Shown here: positions 33,454 through 43,100 of the stretch, in pieces | Layout of the letters: every line of letters begins with the position of its first letter | Position numbering within the stretch: the first letter of the stretch is position 1 | Assembly (NCBI GenBank): GCA_945873115.1 | Contig: CAMCBT010000001.1 | Coordinates: 1 to 64,000, forward strand | Origin: an uncultured Mitsuokella sp. | GTDB lineage: Bacteria > Bacillota > Negativicutes > Selenomonadales > Selenomonadaceae | DNA length: 64,000 nucleotides | Direction of reading: 5' to 3' | Translations under genes and position numbers: made by a program | Notes under the pieces: generated by a model | Told to the model about the DNA's origin: nothing | Database searches by the model: none | Seen by the model: only the letters and a program-made list of their open reading frames with translations

Positions 33454-35127
33454 TTGAGACATATCATCATTTTAGTAGCTTTGTTGTTCGCTCTTTCCGT
33501 TCTTTTTTCTTCATCTGTATCAAATGCTGCACCGATACAGCAAGAGCAGCTTGATCAGTCCCGGATACAAGAGGAAGAGAGACATGAACGAATAAATCAG
33601 AAACGCGCGGAGATTGACATGCCATCAGACTCTTCTAAAACGATTTCTGATGATGAGGCAGATGTCCATATATTCATAGGCAAAATTATCGTCAAAAATG
33701 AGGGGAAGAAGTTTCCTTTTCTGGACAATGTCACACGAGGATATGAGGGGCGGGAGCTTTCGTTAAAAGATATCAATGAGGTCGTCAACAGGATGAATCG
33801 AGAACTGCTGAAGCGTGGCTTTTCGACAAGTCGTGTTGTCATCCCGGAGCAGAATCTTTCGAATGGGGAGTTGCGTCTTGTCCTGCAGATTGGTCGTATT
33901 CATGAGATTCGATTTGCAGAAGGGAGTGATATCCTCTATACAGGGAATCTCTTTCCGTTTCGCGAGGGCGATATTCTGAATGTGCGGGATATCGAGCAGG
34001 GGCTGGAGCAGGCAAAACGGCTGCCTTCGCAGGATATTACCGTGAAACTGCTGCCCGCACAGGAACCACAGATGACGGATATCGTGGTCACGGTGTCGCG
34101 CGGCAGGAATGTTTACGGCACGATTTCGATGGATGATTCCGGCCTTGAGGATACGGGAAAGCTTCAATTCTATGGGAGCGTCGGCGTGGATCAAATATTC
34201 CAGCGAAATGATATCCTGCGTATTGGCATGAATCTTGATGGAGCGCAGGATGGCTACATCAAGGGAACCCGTGGACACCATATCAGCTATACGATTCCGT
34301 ATGGGAATCACACCTTCACGCTTTCCTACCAGCGGTCGAAATACCACCAGATCGTGGAAAGCAATCCATACGATTTCATCAGTGCAGGAGATACGAATAT
34401 TTCGATGTTTTCCTGGGACTATGTGCTTCATCGTACGGCAAGCCGGAAGACGAGTATGGATCTGCGGCTCCGAAAGAGGAATTCCCATAGCTTTATCAAC
34501 AATGTGGAGCTTCCTATACAGGCAATGCACCAGACTTCACTGGAGCTGGGATATGCAGAGCGGCTGTACATGGGGCGGGATACCTTTTATTTCCGGTTGG
34601 CACATCGCTTTGGACTCGGGTGGCTGGGTGCACAGGAGGAAAAGACGTATCCCTTGGCACCGAAGACGCGCTATCGCTTATGGGTCTTTGATGCAGACTA
34701 TGTCCATCCCTTTACCCTTGGAAATCGGCCTGCTGTATTTACATCATCCTTTCATGGGCAGTATGCGATGAACGGAGTGAGGCTCTATGGAGTGGACATG
34801 ATCAGCATGGGCAACCGATATACGGTACGCGGCTTCGATGGTGAGGTGACTCTCATGGGGACGAACGGATGGTATCTTCGAAATGAGCTTGCTACGAAGT
34901 TTCCCAAGCAAAAGATGGAGCTTTATCTTGGGCTGGACATTGGCGCTGTATATGGGGATGGATCCAATCTATACAATGGGCGCATGATTGCAGGCTCAGT
35001 CCTTGGCCTTCGGGGAGCGGTAGGGAACGTCTTCTATGATGTATTCGTTGCAGCACCTATAGAGAAGCCCGCAGGTTTTCACACATCCGGCAGCACAGGA
35101 GGATTTACTCTCGGTGTAAAGTTTTGA
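33454..35127 (+). CDS. TpsB-family outer-membrane transporter (FhaC/ShlB/CdiB type)
   Basis: This is the two-partner secretion pore for TpsA. After a signal peptide (IIILVALLFALSVLFSSSVSNAA) comes a charged N-terminal helix (QQEQLDQSRIQEEERHERIN). Two POTRA domains follow (about VHIFIGKIIVKNEG to VTVSRGRN), then a 16-strand-type beta barrel with the conserved loop motif YTVRGFDGE and a C-terminal Phe (GFTLGVKF). The frame opens at ATG 33388 (579 residues), but the residues before the signal are unconvincing. TTG 33454 (557 residues) starts at the signal peptide, though its AAGGGGGAG site is only two to three bases away, so the start is uncertain. tpsB placed last in the locus is unusual. Confidence 0.9.
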   Translation: MRHIIILVALLFALSVLFSSSVSNAAPIQQEQLDQSRIQEEERHERINQKRAEIDMPSDSSKTISDDEADVHIFIGKIIVKNEGKKFPFLDNVTRGYEGRELSLKDINEVVNRMNRELLKRGFSTSRVVIPEQNLSNGELRLVLQIGRIHEIRFAEGSDILYTGNLFPFREGDILNVRDIEQGLEQAKRLPSQDITVKLLPAQEPQMTDIVVTVSRGRNVYGTISMDDSGLEDTGKLQFYGSVGVDQIFQRNDILRIGMNLDGAQDGYIKGTRGHHISYTIPYGNHTFTLSYQRSKYHQIVESNPYDFISAGDTNISMFSWDYVLHRTASRKTSMDLRLRKRNSHSFINNVELPIQAMHQTSLELGYAERLYMGRDTFYFRLAHRFGLGWLGAQEEKTYPLAPKTRYRLWVFDADYVHPFTLGNRPAVFTSSFHGQYAMNGVRLYGVDMISMGNRYTVRGFDGEVTLMGTNGWYLRNELATKFPKQKMELYLGLDIGAVYGDGSNLYNGRMIAGSVLGLRGAVGNVFYDVFVAAPIEKPAGFHTSGSTGGFTLGVKF

Positions 35128-35210
35128 ATTGGGCTAAGTAATAATCCAGGTACGTTTTGGGACGGTTTTTGGATATAGTTCAGTGCTGGTTAGTGTAAAA
35201 TACTCAGTGC

Positions 35211-35248
35211 TGGCAAATCTTGCCAAAACCATAGAAACTGGCTATAAT
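35211..35248 (+). promoter_or_regulatory. murB promoter with an operator-like palindrome over the -35
   Basis: TTGCCA (35220-35225) and TATAAT (35243-35248) have a 17-base spacer. The perfect inverted repeat TGGCAA-ATC-TTGCCA (35211-35225) overlaps the -35. Two direct copies of CAGTGCTGG (35181-35189, 35205-35213) lie just upstream. A regulator site is possible. I see nothing else in the 35128-35315 gap. Confidence 0.6.
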
Positions 35249-35333
35249 GATTTCTGTCATTTGAGAAAAGGTTCAGTTTCGGTTTTGGATATATCCGACA
35301 GTATGTATTCTATAGATGGGTGGGAGTCGTTTG

Positions 35334-36248
35334 TTGATAGCGAAGGAGTTTGTGGAGAAGTGCCGGTCGTTTCTCGAGGCGAATCGGATTCGGCTGGATG
35401 AACCGATGAAGCTCCATACGACGTTTCAGATCGGAGGGCCGGCGGATTGCCTTATTTTCCCAGCCTCTATGGAGGAAACGGAGCGGATTTTCAAGCTTGC
35501 CGCCGAGTATAAGGTTCCCTTCACTATCCTTGGCAATGGCTCCAACGTGCTGGTGCGGGACAAGGGCATCCGCGGCCTCGTGATAAAGTTCGATAGGCCC
35601 ATGTCTCGCATCGAGGTGGACGGCACACGAATTCGCGCGGCAGCGGGGGCCATGCTGAAGGATGTGTCCGAGGTGGCAGCCACCAGCAACCTCACGGGGC
35701 TGGAATTTGCCTGTGGCATTCCCGGCAGCATCGGCGGTGCCGTTTTTATGAATGCCGGAGCCTATGACGGGGAGATGCAGGATGTCATCGCCTCTGTGAA
35801 GGCTGTCGACAGCAGAGGCGAGGTGCATGTATTCCCTCGAGAGGAGCTGCAGCTTGGCTATCGCCATAGTATTTTCCAGGAAAATGGGGAGGCAATCTGC
35901 GAGGTGGAGCTGGCACTTGCAGCTGGCAAGCAGAGCGAGATTCGCGAGAAGATGCAGGGCTTCACGGAGCGACGGGAGGCAAAGCAGCCCTTGGAGTTGC
36001 CCAGCGCCGGCAGCACCTTCAAGCGCCCGGAAGGGTATTTTGCCGGGACGCTCATCGATCAGACGGGCCTCAAGGGGCTCACTGTCGGCGGCGCCCAGGT
36101 TTCAAAGAAGCATGCCGGCTTTGTGGTGAACGCGGGAGAAGCCACGGCAGAAGATGTGCAAAACCTCATCCACGAGGTTCAGCGCCGCGTCCGCGAGGCC
36201 CATGGGGTGGAGCTAAAGCCCGAGGTTCGCATTATCGGCGAGGCTTAA
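35334..36248 (+). CDS. murB: UDP-N-acetylenolpyruvoylglucosamine reductase MurB (type II)
   Basis: This 304-residue FAD enzyme reduces the enolpyruvyl group with NADPH to make UDP-MurNAc, a cytosolic step in peptidoglycan synthesis. Motifs are MKLHTTFQIGGPADCL, ILGNGSNVLVRDKGIRG, CGIPGSIGGAVFMNAGAY, the YRHSIFQ region and GSTFKRPEGYFAGTLIDQ. The C-terminus GVELKPEVRIIGE is standard. The frame opens at ATG 35316, but GGGTGGGAG (35318-35326) is placed for the TTG at 35334. Transcription likely starts at the promoter above and ends at 36352. Confidence 0.94.
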   Translation: MIAKEFVEKCRSFLEANRIRLDEPMKLHTTFQIGGPADCLIFPASMEETERIFKLAAEYKVPFTILGNGSNVLVRDKGIRGLVIKFDRPMSRIEVDGTRIRAAAGAMLKDVSEVAATSNLTGLEFACGIPGSIGGAVFMNAGAYDGEMQDVIASVKAVDSRGEVHVFPREELQLGYRHSIFQENGEAICEVELALAAGKQSEIREKMQGFTERREAKQPLELPSAGSTFKRPEGYFAGTLIDQTGLKGLTVGGAQVSKKHAGFVVNAGEATAEDVQNLIHEVQRRVREAHGVELKPEVRIIGEA

Positions 36249-36314
36249 AGGCGTATTGTCATTTCTGTATTCAAACGCATTGGTTTTCTGGGAGTTCAAA
36301 ATATGATAGGAACC

Positions 36315-36352
36315 TGGCCAGCATATCCAAGTAGGAGATGCTGGCCATTTTT
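36315..36352 (+). terminator. intrinsic terminator after murB
   Basis: TGGCCAGCAT (36315-36324) and ATGCTGGCCA (36338-36347) form a perfect 10-bp stem followed by a T-run (TTTTTAT). The rest of the 36249-36534 gap holds only this and the addB promoter. Confidence 0.9.
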
Positions 36353-36451
36353 ATAAAAAGGTGTGGAAGCAAAGAACTTGCTGATGGCTTGACGGAGTAT
36401 TTGCGAACCTCGAAAGGAAGGAACTTCTGCGATGTGGCCGTTCCGGTTCTC

Positions 36452-36480
36452 TTGATTCTCCTTTTCCAGCTTGGTATACT
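36452..36480 (+). promoter_or_regulatory. sigma-A promoter of addBA
   Basis: TTGATT (36452-36457), a 17-base spacer and TATACT (36475-36480), 54 bases before addB. Confidence 0.7.
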
Positions 36481-36534
36481 AGGATTATTGATTTCATGTG
36501 AAATGACACGGTGCATGGAGGCTGAAGAGAGCAG

Positions 36535-39500
36535 ATGGCAGCTAGACTTGACTTTATCATCGGACGCGCAGGAACAGGGAAGAGCCATGCTTGTCTTACG
36601 GCAATGCGGGATCGCTTGCAGGAGCAGCCGATGGGGACACCGCTGATTCTCCTCGTCCCGGATCACATGACATACCGGATGGAGCGGGAGCTTGCGGCAC
36701 TTGTTCCCCGGGGAAAGGGCTATTTCAGGGCCTATGTTTTTGGCCTGCGCCGATTTGGTCGCCATATCCTGCTGGAAACGAGCCCGTCTCTTGCGCCGCG
36801 TATCAGCGAGGTGGGGCGCAGACTCATCCTCCGCAAAATCCTCCTGCGCCATCAGCAAAAGGGGGATCTCTCGGTATTTGGCAGATCTGTGCGCAAGCGA
36901 GGCTTTACAGAGAGTCTCTCGGAGGCAATCCAGGAGTTCAAGACCTATCGCCTCACCAGTCAAATGCTCCGCGAGGCGGCGGCAAAGCTCACGAAACAGG
37001 ATCGTCTTGTCGAAAAGCTTCAGGAGATGGCACTTCTTGCGGACGAATTTGAAGCGGAAATGGCAGGACGGGCAAATGATGCAGAGGATATGCTGGAGGA
37101 GCTGGCCAGAAAGATTCCCGCATCGTCCTTCCTGCAGGGGGCAGAGGTCTGGGTGGATGGCTTTGCCCTCTTCAACCCCCAGGAGCTTTCTGTCCTGACA
37201 GCTTTCATGCGCAAGGTCGCGAAAATGCATATCACGCTTCCCCTGTCAGGTGTCCTTGATTCTTCCGGAGACCTTTCCCTTATGCTACCGGAAAACACCC
37301 AGGAAACGGGACTCTTCCATCGTTCCTATGAGACCTTCCAGGAGCTTCGGCGCCTCGCGAGGACGGAGGTGGGCATTGAAGACGATATACCGATCACGTT
37401 CCTGGCGGAAACGAGACGCTATGCGCAAGCACCAAGTCTTCGCCATTTGGAACAGGAGCTCTTCGCCCATCAAGGGCATGTATATGATGGAAGAGCGGAT
37501 CTTGCCATAACGGAGGCTGCGAATCGCCGTATCGAGGTGGAGAGCATGGCCTCCGATATCCTGCGCCTTGTGCGGGAGAAGGGAAAGCGGTTCCATGAGA
37601 TCGGCGTCCTCGTGCGAGATGAGGAGGCCTATTTGGACACCATTCGTCTCGTCTTCGAGGAGTATGGGATTGCCTTCTTCATCGATGGGAAGCGGCCGAG
37701 CATTCACCATCCATTGGCCGAGCTTTTGCGCTCTGCCGTAGAGGTGGTGCAAAAAAACTGGGCCTACGAGTCTGTCTTCCGTCTGCTTCGGACGGGTTTT
37801 TTCCCGATTGCGCAGCAGGAGGTAGATCTTCTTGAAAACTATGTACTGGAGTTTGGCATCCGGGGAAAGCACCGCTGGGTGCAGGCCGAGGATTGGAAGT
37901 ACGCCCGAAGATATACGCTTGAGGTGGAAGAGGAGCTCAGCGAATCCGCCCGCGAGAATCTGCAACGGATAGATGGACTTCGTCGAGCTGTCTCTCATCC
38001 ACTGGCCAAGTTTGATGCGGCCTTTCGCGGGGCAAATACGCTGCGCGACAGGGTGGTAGCACTCTGCGATCTGCTTGACGATCTGGGGGCTCCGGACCTT
38101 CTTACCTCCTGGAAGGATGCAGCGGGTGAGGCAGGACGCCTTGCAGAGTCGGAGGAGCACGGGAAAATCTGGTCGGATGTGATGAAGCTCTTTGATCAGA
38201 TGGTGGAAATCAGCGGCGAGGAAGCCATGGATATGGCCGAGTTTTCGACCATTCTTGGGGAAGGCCTCGATGCGCTGCAGATTGCACTGATTCCCCCTGG
38301 ACTTGACTACGTGACGGTGGCCTCCTTTGATCGGAACAGCCTCGGAGGAACCGCCGCCATCTACATCCTGGGAGCCGATGCGGATACGATGCCACGGCGG
38401 CAAGGTGAAAGCGGTATTCTCTCTGATGCGGAAAGGCTCCATGTGGCAGAGGCACTGGAGGAGCTTCATAAGTCCGGTGGGGAAAAGCATACGATTTCTC
38501 GAGGTGGCCAGGATCGGGTCTTTGTGGAGAAGTACTTCCTCTACCGGGGCTTTACGGAGGCAAGTGCGTATCTATGGGTTTCCTATCCTTTGGCAGGAAG
38601 TGAGGGGGAGGGCATCGGTCCTTCTTCCTATGTGCGAAGGCTCCAAAGACTATTTCCTCAAGCACAATTCCGTTCTATCCCGCTGGAGACAGTGCGGCGG
38701 GAGGACGATCTTCTCCTTGCGGCTCCCAGGCCGGCGCTTGCCGGGCTGGTTTCTGCCTTGCAGGGAGCACGGGAGAAGGGGAGCCTTGCTCCCCTTTGGC
38801 AGGATGTGTACAACTGGATGCTGGAAAAGGAAGCGGACTCTCCCTCCCTCCAGCTGGCACTCGATGGTCTCTTTGCGAAGGGGGGGAAAAAAATTCTTCC
38901 GGCCTTCCTTTCAAGGCAGCTTTTTGCGCCGAAGCGCTTTCTTCGGGGCAGCGTGACCCAGTTCGAGAGGTTCCATGCGTGCCCCTTTGCACATTTTTCC
39001 CAGTATGGACTGCACCTGCAGGAGCGCAGGACATATGAGTTTCGCAACATGGATTTTGGGCAGCTTCTCCATGAGGTTCTGCGGGAATATGGCAGCTTTG
39101 TCCAGGAAGCCTATGGGAGCCACTGGGAAAGCGTCCCCCATGAGCTGCGGGTAACGAAATGCCAGGAGCTCGTGGAAGAAGTGGCTTCGAGACTGCAAAG
39201 CGAAATTCTCCTCAGCAAGGCAGGCTATCGCCATCTGAAGGAAAGGATTTCGGCGACGGCTATCCGCCTCATACAGCACCTCTCCGCCTGGGCGGAGGCC
39301 TCTTCCTTCCAGCCGGCATTCTTTGAAAAGGGCTTCGGCAAGCCGACGGATGAGATTCGCCTTTCTCCCATCCTTCTGGAGGACGGCTTTCGCCTTTCCT
39401 TCAGCGGTCAGATTGACCGCGTCGATGTCCATGACCACGCACCCTACTATCTGGTGGTGGACTATAAAACGGGCAAACACGTGGAGGGCGTGAGCCTTTT

Positions 39501-40131
39501 CGAGGTGTATTATGGCCTTCGTCTCCAGCTCCTTGTCTATATGCTCGTGGCAAAGGAACTCCTGAAAAAGAGAGGTGAGGACAGGCTTCCTGCCGGAGCT
39601 CTCTACTCGCTTCTGCGAAATCCGATTCTCTCCGTGGAAACAAAGCTCTCGGAGGACAAGCTCCAGCAGGAAGTCCAAAAGGCTCTGAAAATGCCTGGCT
39701 GGATTCTGGCAAATCTCGATATTGCTGCGGCAATCGATCGGACCTTTTCCTTCATCAAGCCAAAGCCGTCAAAGAGCAAGAAGGAGAAGAACCCCGATGG
39801 CTCTCCTGTCCTGGAGTTTTCGGATAGCATGATGAAATCGGGAAACATACGCACCGCAGAGGATTTCCGGCTCCTGCTGGATTATGTGGAATATATCCTG
39901 CGCGATACGGGGCAATCCATCCTGTCGGGAGAAGTGGAGGCCAGGCCCTATCGCATCAAGAAGAAAAGCCAAAATGCCTGTGCCTATTGCTCCTTTCAGG
40001 ATGTATGTGGCTTCGATCCGGAGGTGCCAGGCTTTGCCTATCATGATATATCGCCCTTGGATGATACTGAGGCAAGAGAGCGCATCGAAAAGCAGCTGCT
40101 GGAAACAAAGGGTGCCGGGAAAGAGGAGTGA
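36535..40131 (+). CDS. addB: ATP-dependent helicase/nuclease subunit B
   Basis: This 1198-residue subunit belongs to the AddAB double-strand-break resection complex, the Firmicutes equivalent of RecBCD. It begins LDFIIGRAGTGKSHACL (Walker A) with a long degenerate helicase region thought to recognise Chi. The C-terminal nuclease domain has VVDYKTGKH. Four cysteines of the AddB [4Fe-4S] staple are visible: one in RFHACPFAHF and three in NACAYCSFQDVCGF. Length matches the family. Its end overlaps the addA start region, and both share one promoter. Confidence 0.94.
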   Translation: MAARLDFIIGRAGTGKSHACLTAMRDRLQEQPMGTPLILLVPDHMTYRMERELAALVPRGKGYFRAYVFGLRRFGRHILLETSPSLAPRISEVGRRLILRKILLRHQQKGDLSVFGRSVRKRGFTESLSEAIQEFKTYRLTSQMLREAAAKLTKQDRLVEKLQEMALLADEFEAEMAGRANDAEDMLEELARKIPASSFLQGAEVWVDGFALFNPQELSVLTAFMRKVAKMHITLPLSGVLDSSGDLSLMLPENTQETGLFHRSYETFQELRRLARTEVGIEDDIPITFLAETRRYAQAPSLRHLEQELFAHQGHVYDGRADLAITEAANRRIEVESMASDILRLVREKGKRFHEIGVLVRDEEAYLDTIRLVFEEYGIAFFIDGKRPSIHHPLAELLRSAVEVVQKNWAYESVFRLLRTGFFPIAQQEVDLLENYVLEFGIRGKHRWVQAEDWKYARRYTLEVEEELSESARENLQRIDGLRRAVSHPLAKFDAAFRGANTLRDRVVALCDLLDDLGAPDLLTSWKDAAGEAGRLAESEEHGKIWSDVMKLFDQMVEISGEEAMDMAEFSTILGEGLDALQIALIPPGLDYVTVASFDRNSLGGTAAIYILGADADTMPRRQGESGILSDAERLHVAEALEELHKSGGEKHTISRGGQDRVFVEKYFLYRGFTEASAYLWVSYPLAGSEGEGIGPSSYVRRLQRLFPQAQFRSIPLETVRREDDLLLAAPRPALAGLVSALQGAREKGSLAPLWQDVYNWMLEKEADSPSLQLALDGLFAKGGKKILPAFLSRQLFAPKRFLRGSVTQFERFHACPFAHFSQYGLHLQERRTYEFRNMDFGQLLHEVLREYGSFVQEAYGSHWESVPHELRVTKCQELVEEVASRLQSEILLSKAGYRHLKERISATAIRLIQHLSAWAEASSFQPAFFEKGFGKPTDEIRLSPILLEDGFRLSFSGQIDRVDVHDHAPYYLVVDYKTGKHVEGVSLFEVYYGLRLQLLVYMLVAKELLKKRGEDRLPAGALYSLLRNPILSVETKLSEDKLQQEVQKALKMPGWILANLDIAAAIDRTFSFIKPKPSKSKKEKNPDGSPVLEFSDSMMKSGNIRTAEDFRLLLDYVEYILRDTGQSILSGEVEARPYRIKKKSQNACAYCSFQDVCGFDPEVPGFAYHDISPLDDTEARERIEKQLLETKGAGKEE

Positions 40132-40133
40132 CG

Positions 40134-43100
40134 ATGAAATACACAGAGGATCAGGAAAAAGCAATCCGGACACGCCATAAAAATATCCTGGTGGCCGCGG
40201 CTGCAGGCTCCGGAAAGACCCGCGTCCTTGTGGATCGCATCATTGAGCAGCTCCTGGCAAGGGAGTGCAGCATCGAAGAGCTGCTCGTGGTGACGTTTAC
40301 CCGGGCTGCAGCAGCAGAGATGCGCGAGCGCATAGAGCGTGCTCTCTTAGATCGGCTCGAGACGGCAGAGGGGGAGGAGCTTCCCTGGATAGAACGGCAG
40401 CTCATCCTGCTGCCAGGTGCATGGATTTCCACGTTTCATGCCTTCTGCCAGCGTGTCCTTCGCCAGAATATCGAAGCTGTTGACGTCGATCCGCAGTTCC
40501 GTCTTGCTTCGGAGCAAGAGATTACCCTGATGAAGCGGGATGTGCTGGAGGAGCTTTTTGAAAGGCTCTATCAGGAGCCGGAGGAAAGCACGACGGAGGA
40601 GCAGCTCCTCCGGAAGAATTTTCTTTCCTTTACCGATGTCTATGGCGACGACCACGGGGATGAAAAGCTCTATGAGGCAGTCCTAAGCCTATATAACTTC
40701 AGCCAAAGCCAGCCCTATCCAAAGCTTTGGCTGGCAAAGCAGCGCGAAGCCTATGAGACGGCAAGAGAAAATGTCTGGACATCTCCCTGGCTCCCCCAGG
40801 CTGTAGAGGAGACACTCCGCCAGCTGGAGGAGCTCGAGGGGGATTGTGCTAAGCTGCTGGGGCTTGTTGAGGCTTCTGCCGACCCGGAGCTTTTAGCTGC
40901 CTGGGCGCCCTACCGGGAGCCTATTGCTGAGGCAGTTTCTGCTGCCCGTGCGGCAAGGGAGGCCGTGAAGAAGGTTCCTACGGGAGGAGAGGCGGCTTGG
41001 GACAATGCCAGGGAGAAGATCCTATCGATTCCAGCCATCTCCATATCGGGAGCAAAAAAATACCAGCTTTTGAAGGAGAGCTTTTCAGAGTATCGGACAT
41101 CCTTTGAAAATCTCCGCAAGCCCTATACGGAGCTCCTGAAAAAAATAAAGGATAAGGCGTATTTTTCCGAGACAGCAGAGGCACTGCAGGCGGAGGTGGG
41201 CGAGACCGGTCGCGTCATCAATGCCTATACCTGGGTGACGGAGCAATTCATCGATGCCTTTCAAGCGGCGAAGCGGGAAAAGAATATTCTCGATTTCAAC
41301 GATTTGGAGCATCTGACCATCGAGATTCTGTGCAGCGACCCATCCATGCTGTTGGAGCAAAGGGCTTTGGAGGAGGCGCGGACAGATGCTGCACGTGCGC
41401 TGCGGGAGGCGTTTTCCTTTATCATGGTGGATGAGTATCAGGATACGAATGGCGTACAGGAAGCCATCCTCTCACTTATCGCCCGGGAGGACAATCGCTT
41501 TATTGTCGGAGATGTGAAGCAGAGCATCTATCGCTTTCGCCTGGCGGATCCGACTCTCTTCCAGGAGAAATACGAGGCATTTCCGGAGAGCCCCTCGCAA
41601 GAGGAGCAAAATCAGCTCATCACCATGCGACAGAATTTTAGGAGCCGTGGCGAGGTGCTGGAGCCCATCAATTTCATTTTTGCACAGACCATGACCCGTT
41701 CCGCAATGGAAATCGAATACGATGCAAAAAGTCGCCTATACCCGGGTGCCACCTATCCGGAGGAGGAACGTACCCTAAAGGGGCCGGTGGAGCTTGGCAT
41801 TCTTCTTCGGACGGGGGAGGAGGTTGAGGAGGATCTGGAGGGGTTCTCCTTTGAGTCCCAGTATATTGCAGACCGCATTTTGGAGCTCATGGCCTCTGGC
41901 GTTCGCGTCTTTGACAAGGATGAGGGCTATCGGCCGATTGTCTTTCGGGATATCGCAATCCTTCTGCGGACAGTGTCGGGAAAGGCAAGCGAGCTCTTGG
42001 AGGTTCTGCAGGCAAATGGCATTCCTGCTTATGCCGAACTGAGCGGCGGCTACTTCGAGGCCTCGGAGGTGCGCTGCGTATTGTCGCTGCTCTCTGTGCT
42101 GGATAATGCGCGTCAGGACATTCCGCTGGCGGCTGTCCTTCACTCGCCCATCGGCGGATTCTCTGTGGCTGATTTGGCTCGCCTGCGCATATTATCCCCC
42201 CAAGGGGACTTCTATGACGCACTCTGCCTGGAGGGAGAGGAATTTGATGAAATCGACCAAGAGCTTCTAGCGCGTGCCGCAAGGTTTGTAACGCGGCTGG
42301 AGGCCTGGCGGCAGTACGCGAGGGGCCATAGTGTCCCAGAGACCATATGGAAGCTGTACCGGGATACGGGCTACTATGAATATGTGGGGAGCCTTCGTGG
42401 TGGCATGGTGCGCCAGGCAAACCTTCGTATGCTGGCTGAGCGGGCACAGGATTATGAAAAGACGAGCTATCGGGGGCTTTTCCGCTTCCTGCGCTTTATT
42501 GATGAAATGAAGCGTCGCGAAACGGATCTCTCCACAGCGCGAACCCTGGGCGCAGGTGAGAACGTCGTCCGCATCATGAGCATCCACAAAAGCAAGGGCC
42601 TGGAATTTCCTGTGGTGTTCCTGGCCGATATGGGGAAGCGCTTTAATTTGACGGATGCGCGCGGACAGTTCCTTTTCCATAAGGAGCTTGGCATAGGTGT
42701 GCGCCTCGCAGCCTCTTCGGAGGCGGGGCGACAGACCTACAGCACTTTGCCCTGGAAAGCCATATCCGATCGGATTGTAGCGGAGACTAAAGCCGAGGAA
42801 ATGCGCATCCTGTACGTTGCCATGACTCGGGCAAAGGAAAAGCTTATTCTGACGGGGGCAGTGCGCGCTGGAGATTTCGAAGGTCAGCTGAGGCAGGGGG
42901 CAATGCTGGCGGACGAGGCGGCCGAGCAGCTTCCCGACTCGTATCTTTCTAAGGCGAATTCCTATTTTGACTGGATTCTACCCGCAATCATGCGCCATAA
43001 GGATGGAGAGCTGCTCCGGGAACGGGCAGGTGTTGATGAATACGAGGACATGAGTTCCCTCGCAAGCGATGCGCATTTCAATATTTCTGTTTCTACCGAT

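Noticed and set aside
35183-35401. 72-residue frame before murB
   Set aside because: It spans the murB promoter and 5' coding region in another frame and has no ribosome site.
36338-36646. Open frame of 102 residues with a hydrophobic stretch before addB
   Set aside because: It overlaps the murB terminator, the addB promoter and the start of addB in another frame. The hydrophobic part is translated promoter sequence.
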